DNA of 64,000 nucleotides from Ypsolopha sequella (taxonomy: Eukaryota > Arthropoda > Insecta > Lepidoptera > Ypsolophidae). Location: the NCBI GenBank assembly GCA_934047225.1, contig CAKOHE010000084.1, positions 1 to 64,000 on the forward strand, in the 5' to 3' direction. Below are positions 28,701 through 43,700 of the stretch, piece after piece. The notes under the pieces are model-generated. The model had not been told where the DNA came from. It saw only the letters and a program-made list of their open reading frames with translations, and searched no databases. Position 1 is the first letter of the stretch. Each line of letters begins with the position of its first letter. Both the position numbers and the translations under genes were made by a program.

Positions 28701-31700
28701 AAACGGAGCTGTTTTGGACAAAATTGGCAATCATATGAGCAATAGCAACATTATTATAATGCTCATCCTATGTGTTATGATCGTTGGTGCAGCTTATGTA
28801 TTCTTCCGGTTCTACGCTGGATGTCATGAGAAAATGGTTCGGCGTGAAATAAACAACCACGAGTTTACGATCCGTAAACATGAAGATGAAGCTGCTGCCG
28901 TGTAAAGTTAAAGTGTTTTAGTGAAAAACCAAAGTGTAATTAGTCTATAACAGTGTTAAAAGGACCTTCGAGGAAATTGTAAGTGAACCTTATGCATTTA
29001 GCTATGAACTTATGTTTATGAACTATTCTCTAATCTATAATTAAAATAATTAAATGTAATGACCTCACAGTTTAAAATTTTTTGTGAGAAGTTGGAAAAA
29101 ATTTAATTGTATTTACAAATGCTTGGCCCACTAAGAATAACTGAACAAGTTTTAGCCACTGAAAAAGCTGAAAGAAATATAAAAGAAATAGAAAATATAA
29201 AAAAGAAATATACAGAGAATATGAAGTTATTTTATTAGATTTAGACAAAAAGATAGAAAAGTCGGAAATAGGCATTGCCATAATTCCTGAAATAAATAAA
29301 TTGGGTATTGAGATAAATACATTTTATAATAAGATTTTGTCATACTCTTGTGAAATCATGGAAAAGTTTGACCTAAAAACTGCAGTAAATCTGCTTCCAG
29401 TTATGAACGAATCGGAAAAAACTACGTCTCAATTAATCGATATATCGTTATATGACAGTATTTTAACAAGTGAGGATAAAAAATACCTAATTAATTTTGT
29501 TCTCAAAACCAGACTGTCTGCGAACCGCAAAATTGCGTTTGAACTCTTCCTATGATACCGTAACGGCTTTATTGCAAGATATGCAAAAACATCTTCTAAC
29601 CAAATCTTCTTCTCAGTCCGATACCGCTTTACAAAGTCAACTACAAAATATGAGACAGCAGGATAATAAATCTGTTCAAGAATTCGGCAAAGAAATTGAA
29701 AATTTATTTACAGAGTTAACCCTAGCTCAGGCAGATAACGATTCCAATTCTTATGAAATTCTACGAAAAGTAAACGAGCGAAACGCGATTCGACGTTTTT
29801 CTGAGGGCTTAAGAAGTCAAAAATTGAGTACAATTATCTCGGCTAGAAATTTTTCATCCTTGAAAGATGCTATTAGAGCTGCGCAGGACGAGGAAAGCTC
29901 CTCAACACCTACAGTTATGTCCTACACATATAGAGGTAGAAGCGGTCGAGGCATGCGTTATCAAAATCGCGCAACGCGCGGAGGTTATAATAGGGGATAC
30001 GGCAGTAATTATCGGCAGTTCACAAATAATTCGTCGGATAGTGGATATCGAGGTAGGTCTTCGAACATATATCAAAGAGGTAGAGGAAATCGTAGTTTCA
30101 ATAACTATAATAATAGACAATATAATTCCGGGCACCGTGTTAACACGATAGATACGCCTGATAACCAAGTACTCTCAAATAATGACGAGATTGACGAGTC
30201 ATCTCTACAATTAATAGTAGTTTATGCTACAAGGGCGCAAAGGAATAAATCACGAGGACGATTTAAAACACGAGCGTAGCGAGTGTTTTAAACGTAACCG
30301 AGTAATTTATTGCTTTTACGCCCGTGTATCATACTACATTTTTCAATGCATAGTGTGAGGAAATGAAAACAAATATAATCTTGTGAACTTTAAATTATAA
30401 TTGGCTCAAAAGGACTGTATCCAGAGCCGTTAAACAGTGGAAAAAAAGTATAACGTCTATGGTACACAGGAAAGGCTGCAGGTTAGCCAACCATTGTAAA
30501 CAAATTAAAAAAAAAAATAATAATAAAGCCCTAGGGCAAAATAATCGACTTTTTGTTCGGTTTTGATGCATAAAAAGTGGGCCTTCACGAGCACATGCAT
30601 TGAAAATCATTTTTTTCGAGTCTAATTTAGAAGAAATATTTACCATGGAAGGAATTAATTATACTTCTTTCGAATTACGCGGTTCACAATTTAATACGAT
30701 GATCGATTCGGGTGCTTCAATAAGTGCTATCAAGTACAATTATTTACTAGAAAAAGATATTAAAATTCATCAATCAAATATTGTTATTCAAGGTGTAGGT
30801 GGAAAATTAACTTCTTGTGGTTATGTATATCTCAAATTAAAAAGTAATGGTGTATCGTTTTATCAAAAATTTCATGTTTTTCGAAATCTGCCATGCAACA
30901 CTCATGGAATAATTGGTCAAGATTGTCTACTTAGATTTCAAGCAAAATTAGATTATGGTAATAATTTACTAACTTTAAGTAACTTGGGCAAACAGATTGA
31001 AATTCCATTATTCGTGAACCGAGTTATATCAGTTCCACCGCGTTGCGAGGTAATCCGATACCTGCCGACTACAATGAATGACGAGTGTGTTGTTCTCTCT
31101 AAGGAGTTACGCGAAGGTGTGGCGTGTTCTATAGCTTGTCCGATTAATAAATCGTGTTCCGGTCAAAATTTTAAATACAACTGAGAACATAATAAATTTT
31201 AGTATTTTTCAACCAGAAACGCATAGGTTAGAAGATTATAATTTGTGTTATTTTACGAATAATGATATTAACACTGACCGAATAAAGACCATTTTTAAAT
31301 ATTTGAAACTGCATAGTTATTTAAATACAGAAGAACAAATATCTATAGAGAATATTTGCGCTAAGTATCCTGATATATTTCATTTGCCAGGTGATAAGTT
31401 GTCTGTTACTAATGTTTACAAACAAACTATTAGAGTGAAAGAAAATTGCAACCCTGTATATGTCAAACAATATGGAACACCATTTGCGCATAAAAATGAA
31501 ATTAGTAAGCAAATTAAAGATATGCTCAAAAATGGTATTATAGAAAAAGCAAATAGTGAATGGTCGAGTCCGGTATTGCTTGTACCGAAAAAGACAGACA
31601 ATAGTGGAGAGAAAAAATGGCGTCTAGTGGTGGACTATAGAAAATTAAACCAAGTTATCTATGATGATAAATGTCCGCTCCCAAATATTACAGACATTTT

Positions 31701-34700
31701 AGACTCCTTGTCGGGTGCCGTATACTTTTCTCATTTAGATTTGGCTCAAAGTTATTATCAACTTGAACTCTCTGAAACTGAAACCAAAGGTCAAGATCAA
31801 GGTCTTAATCATCAAAGTAGAGAATGTACCGCGTTCACTACAAGTGACGGACAGTTTCAAATGAAAAGATTACCAATGGGATTGAAAATAAGTCCTTCCG
31901 CTTTCTCTCGACGAATGACTGTAGCATTTTCAGGATAAAACTATAAACAATGTCTAATTTACATGGACGATTAAATTGTGATAGGTCGAAACCTAGAAAG
32001 TCATAATAAGAATCTCCTAGCTGTGTTTGAACGATTAAGAACTGTAAACCTGAAGCTAAACCCAAATAAGTGTGATTTTCTTAAGGCGATTACCATCGCC
32101 AAATTAGCAGCTCGATATTTGTCACTACAAATATCAACGGAAACGACATTGAAATAACGTTCATATCAGCGCGCAATGCATAGTGGCTGTTAAAGGGCGA
32201 AATAGGAGAAAATTATACTTTTCACTTGGACGTGATTACTCGATTGAATAATCTTATGTTATATTTATAGCTATAAAGTTTATCTATTTATCAAAGCATA
32301 AATGAATTCAATCGGCCAAGCAACTCAGGAGCAGTAGGGAATTTGAGGTCAAAAAACACCATTCAGTAAAAAAAAAATTCATGTAGAAGTTTTGGTGGTA
32401 TGAAAAAGGAAAATGTTGCATATGTTGTCTGAGAGTTGATTATTCATATTACATTTTTTCATTATTTTTGGTGTGGCCATAAACGAGGAGTAGGCTTTAG
32501 AAAGTACCCATTTGGCAACAGTAAGGCCCTTAAGAAGGAAGTGTTATATCTAGGTCATCTGAAGGCATACCGCCGGATCCTGAAAAAATTAAAGCTTTAA
32601 ATGATTTTCCAGTACCAACCTCAGTAGAAGAAATAAAAAGGTTCGTTGCTTTTGCAAACTATTACAGGAAATTTATTCCTCATTTCGGCCAAATTACTGT
32701 ACCCTTATAGTAGTTTATACTACTAGGGCGTAAAGGAATAAATTACGAGGACGATTTAAAACACGAGCGTAGCGAGTGTTTTAAACGTAACCGAGTAATT
32801 TATTGCTCTTACGCCCGTGTATCATACTACGTTTTTCAATGCATAGTGTGAGGAAATAAAAGAAATATAATTTTGTGAACTTTAAATTGTAATTGGCTCA
32901 AAAGGACTAGGTATCCAGAGCCGTTAAACAGTGGAAAAAAAGTATGACATTTATGGTACACAAGAAAGGCTGCAGGTTAGCCAACCATTGTAAATAAATA
33001 AAAAAAAATAATATTAATAAAGCCCTAGGGCAAAATAATCGACTTTCTGTTCGGTTTTGATGCATAAAAAGTGGGCCTTTACGAGCACATGCATTGAAAA
33101 ACTATTTATGTAGAAAAAATGTAGAATTCAAATGGACAAAAGAATGTGAAGATTCATTTAATGCATTAAAAAACTGTTTGGTTAATCCGCCGGTTCTTGA
33201 TTATCCTGATTTTTCTAGCAGTAATACGTTTATTTTAAAAACTGACGCAAGTTCCTATGCATTGGGTTCAGTTTTGAGCAACAGCAACGATAAGCCAATA
33301 GCCTACGCAAGTCGTAGTTTAAACGAGGCGGAGAAAAATTATCCTATAATTGAAAAAGAACTTTTGTCTATTGTATGGAGCGTGAAGCATTTTAGACCCT
33401 ACTTGTATGGTCGAAAGTTCACTATTCAAACAGATCATAAACCATTGATCTATCTTTTTAATATGACAAATCCTTCAAGCCGCTTAATAAAGTTTCGTTT
33501 AGCGCTAGAAGAGTATAATTTTGACGTAATATATGTGAAAGGTTCCGAGAATTCGGTTGTCGATTGTCTTTCGAGAATTATCATTACGAGTGATGATTTG
33601 AAAAATATGCATGAAAGTTTAGTATGTGTGATGACTAGGTCAATGAAGAAAAAGGAGCAGTTAAGTGACTCGAAGGACAATGATAGTACGTCTATTCACG
33701 TGCGGCTTGATCAACCGAGCGTGGTAGAGGTATTACAACGAAATACAAATGATTTTGAGTTAAAAATAACTACTGATAAAGACTTGGGCAAGCTTATAAA
33801 AGAACAACAATTATATATGAATGTGAATTTCATATATGAATCTACCAAAAGAACTATTTATCTAAATCCATTTTCCTCATCGACAGTTACGCGAGGCGTA
33901 CTGTTGAAGGAATTCGTACAGTTGTGTAAAAAATACAATATTGTTGAGCTAGCTCTAAAGAAAGATTTAATAAATGATGATTTTATAAAAGTGTTATTAA
34001 AAGAAGCTAAATGTTGGTCCGGTCCAAGAATTATAATTATAGAAAATGTACAAAGAATAGTAGCAGTGGCGGATTTACCAGCAGGCTGAGTAGGCTCGAG
34101 CCTAGGGCGGCAGATTTTGGGGGCGGCAAATTTGGGGAACGAATTTTTTTTTTTTTACCTCATAGAAATCAAAAAGATTTTTCTATGACGGTTTTCTGAT
34201 GTCTTACAGATAGAAGTCTGCAACAAATTTTGTCGATGACTTTTCTCTCTCACTTGTCATTGCACATTCCGAGAGTAGCAAACTTCCATATTCTAGAGTA
34301 AAACAGCTAAGTTCGCCGCCCCTCAACCAGTAATCGGCCTCCCGCCTCTGCGCCCTTCGCACACACTTTTTATGAGTGAAAAGAGCGAAATTGTAAAAAA
34401 TATGCCCCTCTTCCCACTAACAACCCATACATGCCAGTCTTACTACTGATTGGAGGCTACGAACTGGAAGGTTGGTTTGTATATAATTTTTCGATTTTTA
34501 TTCGAATATAATGAATAATTTTACCGATTTCAATCTTATGTATCGACTATGGTAGGGGAGCCCAGCGGGCTAAAAAAATATCATAATCAGGGCGAAAAAG
34601 CGATAGCTACGCAGATGGAGGCTGATGAGAGATTACTGAAAATATATATGATAAGTCCCAGATAGGGGGCTTTTGCACGGGAGGGGGGATTAAAGATGGC

Positions 34701-37700
34701 TGCCGCTCGTCATCTTTAAAAAAATCCATTTGCTGCTGTGTGGTTAGGTTATTGAGTTTGGTATCATTTTCGTGTAAATCGATGGTGTAGAATTCATTTC
34801 TGGTATTCATTTGTATAGTTTTCTAAGAATTTTTTCAAGAAATTGGCAAAACAATCAAAATGTCACCCATATATTTTTTCTTCCAAGGTATATACCAGAA
34901 ATGAGTTCTAGATCATCAGTTTATAAGTGCCTATTGAATTCTCATGATATCAAATGACATGAAAGAACGGATATGCAATATTCATTCCTTTCTCATAGAG
35001 TGTCGTCGTTATTGGTGCCGCCGTTATGTTTTTTTCAACATGTTGATGTATACCAAGATGCTTATAATTTATATTTTTTAAGATTGGCATTAAAAAAGCT
35101 TCATTTGAGTATTTTTTTTTTCTTTGTTTTTCATATGGTTAAAAAAAGTTATATACCTTGGAAGAAAAAATATATGGGTGACATTTTGATTGTTTTGCCA
35201 ATTTCTCGAAAAATTTCTTAGAAAACTATACAAATGAATACCAGAAATGAATTCTACACCATCGATTTACACGAAAATGATACCAAACTCAATAACCTAA
35301 CCACACAGCAGCAAATGGATTTTTTTAAAGATGACGTGCGGCAGCCATCTTTAATCCCCCCTCCCGTGCAAAAGCCCCCTATCTGGGACTTATCATATAT
35401 ATTTTCAGTAATCTCTCATCAGCCTCCATCTGCGTAGCTATCGCTTTTTCGCCCTGATTATGATATTTTTTTAGCCCGCTGGGCTCCCCTACCACTATTA
35501 TGTGTTTTACATGCACTAGTAGCTTCAGAAAATTCGATTGGAATTCAAAAAAAATCTTGAACGTTTATCCGAACTTGGAAATAGCCCTTCGTATGGCTTT
35601 ATGTACACCAGCGACGAATTGTTCTGGTGAGAGAAGCTTTTCTTGTCTAAAAAGGGTAAAAAATTATCTGAGATTGACCTTGATTGATCACACTCGTCCG
35701 AAAGTACTATCGGGGCAGACGTACGTTTGTTTCTTCCTCTTAAAATAATTCCATTTTGTAGTAAAAACTTATCTGTTCGTGTTCATCTATATACCATTAG
35801 AACCATAGGATTACCAGCTAAAAGAGTGCTAAATTATAAAAGAATACAATGTACATCTGTGTAGTAAAACACAAGAAATCGTCGAAGAACTGACCGTTAA
35901 ACAATTACAGATTCCAAAACAAGCGGTGAGTGGCAATGAATCATATTTTTATTTAACAAAGGAAGTGCCACACGACAACATGAAATCACTTACGCTAATG
36001 ATCCTAAAATAAAGAAACACTAAGGCCCGTATTAATAAAACGATCTCAATACCGCTCTCAAGATCGATCTCACCTGAGTCACTCTCAAGATGCGGACAGC
36101 ATCTCAAGTTCGTGGCTAATTAATAGACGGATCTTGAGAGCGTATCACCTGAGATCGGTTTCAAGTTCAGCATCTCAAAATCCAGGGATGTTGAGATCCT
36201 GCACTCAAATAAGCGCCATTTTTTGAATGAATGGCTGATAGTTAGACGGTTCAAATTTTCACATATGATGTATTTCTGTTGCCGCTATAACAACAAATAC
36301 TAAAAAACAGATTAAAATAAATATTTAAGGGGGCTCCCATGCAACAGACATGTTTTTTTTTGCCGTTTTTATAAATAATAGTACGGAACCCGTGGATTAG
36401 ATCATAACTGGCCAATTACAGGAAAACTATAGCAATAAAAAAAAAATCAGCACTAATGAGAAATACAAAAAAAGTTGTAAAATAAATAAAAAAAATATTT
36501 TATAAAAATACAATATGGGTATCAAATTGTAGGTATTAAAAAGCTGATTGTAAAAATATATACTTTTAATATATTTACTGACACTGGTTTCGAGAAATCT
36601 TTAAAAAAAAACAAAAATATGTATGTCCCCCCCCTTATCTCCGAAACTGGTGAACAGAAAAATATGAAAAAAATGACAATTATAGATCATAACTGGCCAA
36701 TTACACTAAAACTATAGCGATGAAAAAAAATTTAGCACTAATGAGAAATACAAAAAAAGAAATAAAAAAAATATTTTCTAAAAATACAATATGGATATCA
36801 AATTGTAGGTATTAAAAAGCTGATTGTAAAAATATATACTTTTAATATATTTACTGACACTGGTTTCGAGAAATCTTTAAAAAACCCCAAAAATATGTAT
36901 GTCCCCCCCCCCCTCCCCTTATATCCGAAACTGGTAAACCGAAAAATGTGAAAAAAAAATGTCAATCGTAGATCAAAACTGGCCAATTACAGGAAAACTA
37001 TAGCGATAAAAAAAAATCAGCACTAATGAGAAATACAAAAAAAGAAATAAAAAAAATATTTTCTAAAAACCACAAAAATATATATGCCACCCCCCTTATC
37101 TCCAAAACTGGTGGATCAAAAAATATGAAAAAAAACATGTTAATATGTGTTTACGTAAAGATTACAGGAAAAATAAAGCGGTCGAGAAATTCACAAAAAA
37201 AAATGACATAATTATCTGATCGATAACTTAGTAGTAATTAATTTCTTTTATAATATTTTAACACAAACTGAACAAGAACCTTGTCAACGCACGCACTCAA
37301 GTCACCATCGGACTGCACTCAGCAAACACGCACCTAAGAGCGATCTCAAGAGCTCTCTTAAGTGCCGAGTTTGATTTATTAATACGGCGTCACTCAAGTG
37401 ATGACGGGATCTCACAATGTGAACTCAGGTTCGGTTTATTAATTAGAACCGCATCTCAAGAGCGTGATTGAGATCGCTCTCAGAGCTGAGATCGTTTTAT
37501 TAATACGGGCCTAAGACCCGTATGCTCATTTCGCAGCTCTGTGTATCCCCGTCTATAGCGCAGCGGTCAGAGCGTTTACTATAAAGGTGCCGCGCTAATT
37601 GAATGTGAGTGAGTTCAATCCCCAGCCGGCAAGAATCTTTTTGTTGAATTATATTTTTGCTGCTTTTTTCTTTTTGTATAAACAATAATTATGAATCGAT

Positions 37701-40700
37701 CGCTTGGAATGAATAATATTACGCAGCGAAAAAAACGCATTCAAACGCTAGATATCAGCGAGGATCCACTCGACATCACGTATCAAAGTTTACCTAACAT
37801 GAATGAATCTTTAGATACAAATGAACTTTCGGAACAAGTACGACTTCTTCAAATAGATTTAGACATTGCCAACGGAGAAATCGAGAACTTAAATCTGGCG
37901 AACAAGGAACTTACAGCCAAATTGATTGAATGTGAGAAGAAGATTAAACTCTTAAAATCAATTGGAATAGGTAATAATAACAGGTTACCACTTTCCACCC
38001 CTTCTCCATTAAGATTTTACTCACCTCAGTATCGAAACTTCAGGCTAAAAAGCAAGCAAGTTGAAATTTCGAATTTTACAAAGGATGAATCTCAAAGCGA
38101 CTTCCCTGGGAATCCTAAACTAAACTCAACATTGCTAGACACTTCAGAAAACGATCAAAAAGAATCGCAACAGTCTTTAAACGACGAGTCACAAAATGAA
38201 CAATGCATATCTACGTTATCTATATCACAAAATAAGGAAATCAGTAAAATTATTTCACATCACATAGAAGAGACGAACAAAGATTATAAAGAAATTAAAG
38301 AAGACAAACCGAGGTGCCTACAATCAAAACATAGAGTGTTATTAGTGGCTGACGAATTAGGACACGGGATGGCTCGCTTTTTACAGGATTTGTTAGGGAA
38401 CGACTTCAACGTCTTGGCGATCATCAAACACAATGCACAAACTGATCAAATATTGTATTCATGCAAATCACTGTGTAAAGACTTTACAAAGTCTGATTAT
38501 TTAATCATTTTACCTAGCTCTCATGACAAAAACCCATTGAAACTACAATCTTATTTGTATCACTGCTTGAATGAAATCAAACATACTAATATCATACTTG
38601 GAAACGTAACAAAAAATGTTTTTATGAGTAGCACCATGATAAACACTTTAATCCAACATGTGAGTTCCGGTTTTGCACATGTATTATTTAGTAACGTGTT
38701 TAGTCATGACCAAGAGTTTCAGGAAAGTAAAATTGCTAAAAGAGATAATGCATGCAGATGTTTACTAAGAGATATTCTGCGCTTAAACTATAAAAATCAA
38801 TTCCTTAACTACAAAAGTAAATGTATTATATTAAAACAAACAAAAAAATATCAGAAAATGTGTGAAGTAGGTACGCAAACAGATTCAATAATTTTTTTGA
38901 ATAAAAAGCAATTAAAAACTAAGGTCTTGGAAAGCAAAGTTCCAGATGTAGGCTTATTAGAAAAGAAAAAGTTAGATCTAGAAATTTTGGAAAATAAGGG
39001 GTCTCATGCAGAATTTTCAGAAAATAGACTGTCAAAAATACAATTAGATAATGAGGATCCTGATATATCAAAAAATAGAAAGTCAGAACAAGGGCTGAAT
39101 AAAAGCAAAGATAGGGTGACAGAAAATACAGAATTTTTTCGTTACCAACCTGAAAAATAAGAATGTCTGTTATCATTCTAAAGAGAAAAGGAAAAGTTAC
39201 ATTTTAGAAAAAAATAATAATAAAAACTCCTTTATAAAAGTAAACATACTTCACCAAAATGTTTGTGGGATTAGTAACAAAAAGGATGATTTAGAATTGT
39301 ATTTGGAAGGATTAGATAACGTACCTCATTTTGTTTGTGTAAGTGAACATTTTTTGAATGACAAATCTGCACCCTTGTTTAACTTACAGAATTACAAATT
39401 ATTAGCGTATAACACTAGACCTCTAAAAAAGAGAGGAGGATCACTTATACTGGGACTAAAAGACAGAGATTTTGAAGAAATAAAATTATGTAAAGGCATG
39501 TATAAAATACAGTGTTTTGAAATTTGTGGAGTTAAAGATATAGAAAGTAACCTTTCAATTTTTTGCTGCTATCGTAACCCAGTTGACAAAAATTTTGATG
39601 TTTTTATTGCTAAGTTAGAAAGTCTTCTACAGCTTTTCTTCAACAAGGAATGTATAATACTTGGGGATTTCAACATTAATTCTTTTGATGATGATAAGTT
39701 TTTGGAGGAATTTACTTCTCTTCTAAAATGTTATAATTTTAGACGCCTTGTGAATGAGACAACTTTTATACGAAATAACTCGCAGTCGTGCATTGACAAT
39801 ATATTGACTAATGTTGCTGAAAATAGGATAGATAATATTTTAGTAGATCATAATGGATTGGCCGATGGACATGCTGCTATATCTTGCAGTGCTATTGTTG
39901 AAAATGCAAATGTTAAACAGTCAAATGAAGGTTTTATTGAAGTGGAATACAGAAATTTTGGTGATAAAAACAATGCAAAGTTTAGAAGGGAACTTTTGAA
40001 ACATGACTGGAACGCAATGGGAATAAACTGTTTCATTAGTACGCTTAATACAGTTTTTCGGGAGTGCTTTACAAAGGTTAAAAGGAAAGTAACTACAAAA
40101 AAAATTTCTAAACTTAAGTGGATAACTAAAGGCATACGTGTTTCAAGTAAAATGAAACGATTTTTAAACTCAAAGTCTGGGATACAAACTGATTCTACAC
40201 TCATTACATACAGAACAAATTACATAAGGCTTTTCAAAAAAATTGTAAGACATGCTAAACAACAAACTGTGCGTACGGAAATAACTAATGCCAAAGAATC
40301 CTCAAAGTGTATATGGAAGGTTGTCAATAAACATAGAAACAAATCAAATGGTCGCTTGAGAGAAAAACTATTACTTAAGATTAATGATAAAATTATACAC
40401 AATCCTAATGACATTGTTGATATTTTTTCTAATACATTTAATCAAAACACTGCGCTAACTAATAAAGATATTGACTCACCAACTCAATTGCTAACAGAAA
40501 ACACAAATAGAGTAGAAAATAATATGCACTTTCGTCCTACAACTCCCTTGGAAATTACTAAAATAATTAAAGGCATGGAAACAAAGAAGTCTTGCGGTTA
40601 CGATGAAATGCCTGTGACTGTAATCAAAAGTAACATTGACATTCTGGCAGAACCACTTTCAAATTTCTTTAATTCGTGTTTAGAATCTGGTGTATTTCCT

Positions 40701-43700
40701 GATCAGCTCAAAATAGCGAAAATATTACCTATTTTTAAAAAAGGCACAAAAACTGACCCAAGTAAATATCGGCCTATTTCGTTATTGCCCGTTATTTCGA
40801 AAATATTTGAAAAAATTATGAAAGATAGGCTAATGGTTCATTTACTTTTAAATAAAGTTATCAGTTGCAGGCAATACGGATATCAAAGAGGCGTAGGAAC
40901 GACGGATGCAATTAATACCCTTATAGATGACGTTATTAAACATATTAATAACAAACAAAAAGTCGTTGGTATATTTTTGGATCTGAGCTCCGCCTTTGAC
41001 TTGGTTGACCATGACATTTTACTGCTTAAGTTGGAACATTACGGTGTTAGAGGCACTATTTTGCAATTTTTCAAATCTTATTTGCAAAATAGAAAGCAGT
41101 TCATTCAAATAAAAACAATAGAAAATCAGCAAGAATTAGTGGTAAAGTCTAAATTGGTTAAGCTATTAAGAGGAGTTCCACAAGGTTCAATATTGGGACC
41201 TGTACTTTTTATTATTTTTACCAACGACCTCATTAATTACGTCATGAAAGTAATAACAGATATACAGTTAGTTATATATGCAGACGATACCAACGCTATC
41301 ATCTCCTCTTCGAATTTGGCCGACTTAAGTCTTAAAGCTAACCTCACCCTTAAGGCCTTTGACACTTGGTTTAGAACAAATCAATTATTGGTCAATGCAA
41401 CTAAAACGAATGCTATGTTATTCAGACCAACAGCAGGAAACAGAGATTTTATTGACATTTCTATGAATGGTGAAAAAATTGGATTGGTAGAACAGGTCAA
41501 GTTCCTAGGAATTAACATTGACTCGCTATTAAATTGGCGATGTGAGTTAAAAGCCATCGTGGGATCGATTGCGTCTGCCTGCTATGCAATCAGAAGCTTG
41601 AGAGATGAGGTTGGCATAAAGGAATTGAAAATGGTATATTACGCTTTGGTCGAGTCAAGACTTCGATATACTATCAAATTCTGGGGACATAGTTACAAAT
41701 ATAACATTGAAAAAGCCTTTGTTATTCAAAAAAGAGCTATTCGTACGATGGTTCGAATACACCAAACCGAGTCATGCCGTGAATATTTCCAAAAACTAGG
41801 AATACTAACTGCTCCAAGTCTGTATATATTCGTGCTTCTCACGGATTTTTCTAAGAATATGCACAAGTTTGAAACAGCGGATGAACGGCTAATTAGGCTT
41901 AGCTCTAGACGCAAGAACTTAACAAATAACTTTAACCCTAAACTAGAGATTTCTAAACACTGCACACGGTATCAATCAGTTGTCTTGTTCAACAAGTTGC
42001 CTACGGAGTTAAAGACTATTACAAGTCATACTTTGTTTAAAAACAAATTAAGACAGTTTTTGTTGGAGAGGAATCTGTACGAAATTGATGACTTGTGACA
42101 AATTTTTATTTTGACATAATTATAAAATTTTGGACATATTATTATTGACATTAACATAAATGTGTATAATTGTAGAAATAAGTTATTAGTGTTATGTTTG
42201 TTTTATTATGTATGAAATTCAAATGTGATGTATATTGCTTGTGAATAAATAAATGAAATGAAATGAAATGAAATGAGTCAAGAAAAAATAACGCTTTAGC
42301 TCTTTTGTGCATAGAGTCGGAATTAATGAACAAGATTACTTACGACGACATCGTCGATGATTTTGCCAACAAAAAATCGCGCAAAAAGGCATTGTAACGA
42401 ACTTCTAATTCGTCGTAAGTAATCTTGGTCATTAATTCCGACTTGACTGAGTCGATTATTTTTAACTGTTTGTAAGCGCAATAAACGTTTACCAAATGTT
42501 CATTATTGTGTAAATAGCATACATTACCCCGCCCATACAAGATGAGCTTCGATTAGCTTAACAATATACCGAAAAATTATTTTACGTGCAATTTTGTAAA
42601 AATAATGACAATTGTTGAGGCAAGGGCGGCAAAAACTATTCAGCCTATACCTTGAAAATTTGTAAATCCGCCACTGAATAGTAGACAATGAGTCTAAGAA
42701 AATAATATTAAATGATTTTAATGTATGCGGCGTATGATAAATAATATTAAACAGTATTACTATTGGCCAGGTATAGAGAAAGATGTAATTAGTTATGTAA
42801 GGAAGTGAAATAAGTGTCAGACCCAAAAACACAGTAACCATTATGTTAAACAACCTTTAGCTATTACTAGTACAGCAACTTCAGCATTGGAAAAGATTTA
42901 TCTTGATATAGTTGGCCCATTAGCCAAAGATGACTTTAACTTTCGTTACATTTTGACAATACAGTGTGAACTTACGAAATATACCGAGGCTTACCCATTG
43001 CATACAAAAGATTCGGTCACAGTTGCAAAATCTTTCGTCGAAAATTTTGTATTAAGGTACGGAGTACCAACAATTATTGCAACCGACAGAGGTTCTGAAT
43101 TTATCAATAAAACAATGGCTGATGTTTGCAACCTGCTACATATTGAGCAATTATCAAGTACTGCTTACCATCATGAAAGTATTGGGTCATTAGAAAATTC
43201 GCATAAAGCACTTGGTGCCTTTCTGAGAATTCAAACAAACAATCAACCTTTTGCATGGAGTACCTGGTTACCGATTTGTGTATTTTCTTATAATACTACA
43301 GTCCATACTGAGACTCACTACACACCCTTTGAATTAGTATTTGGGAAAAAATGTTTATTACCAACTAATTTAAGGAACACTACATAAAAAAAAAAAAACA
43401 TAAAATATCTTTATTGACCATAAAACATCATAAAATACAGTGAGTATCTGACTCCTAAAAAAGTTTTAACTGTAAGCTAGGAGTCAGCACATTCCCATAA
43501 TTTCAGTTTGTTATAATAATAGCCAAAAAGGTACATACAAAACTATGAAACAATTTTTAATTATTTTTAACTTACATAACTTAATGTTAGTACTTATGTT
43601 AACAAAGAATAAACAAATTAATAACTGTAGTTTTTTTTAATAAAATTATCGACTGCTTTTTCTATTACTATAATAAAATATTAAAAGTGCAGTTAATAAT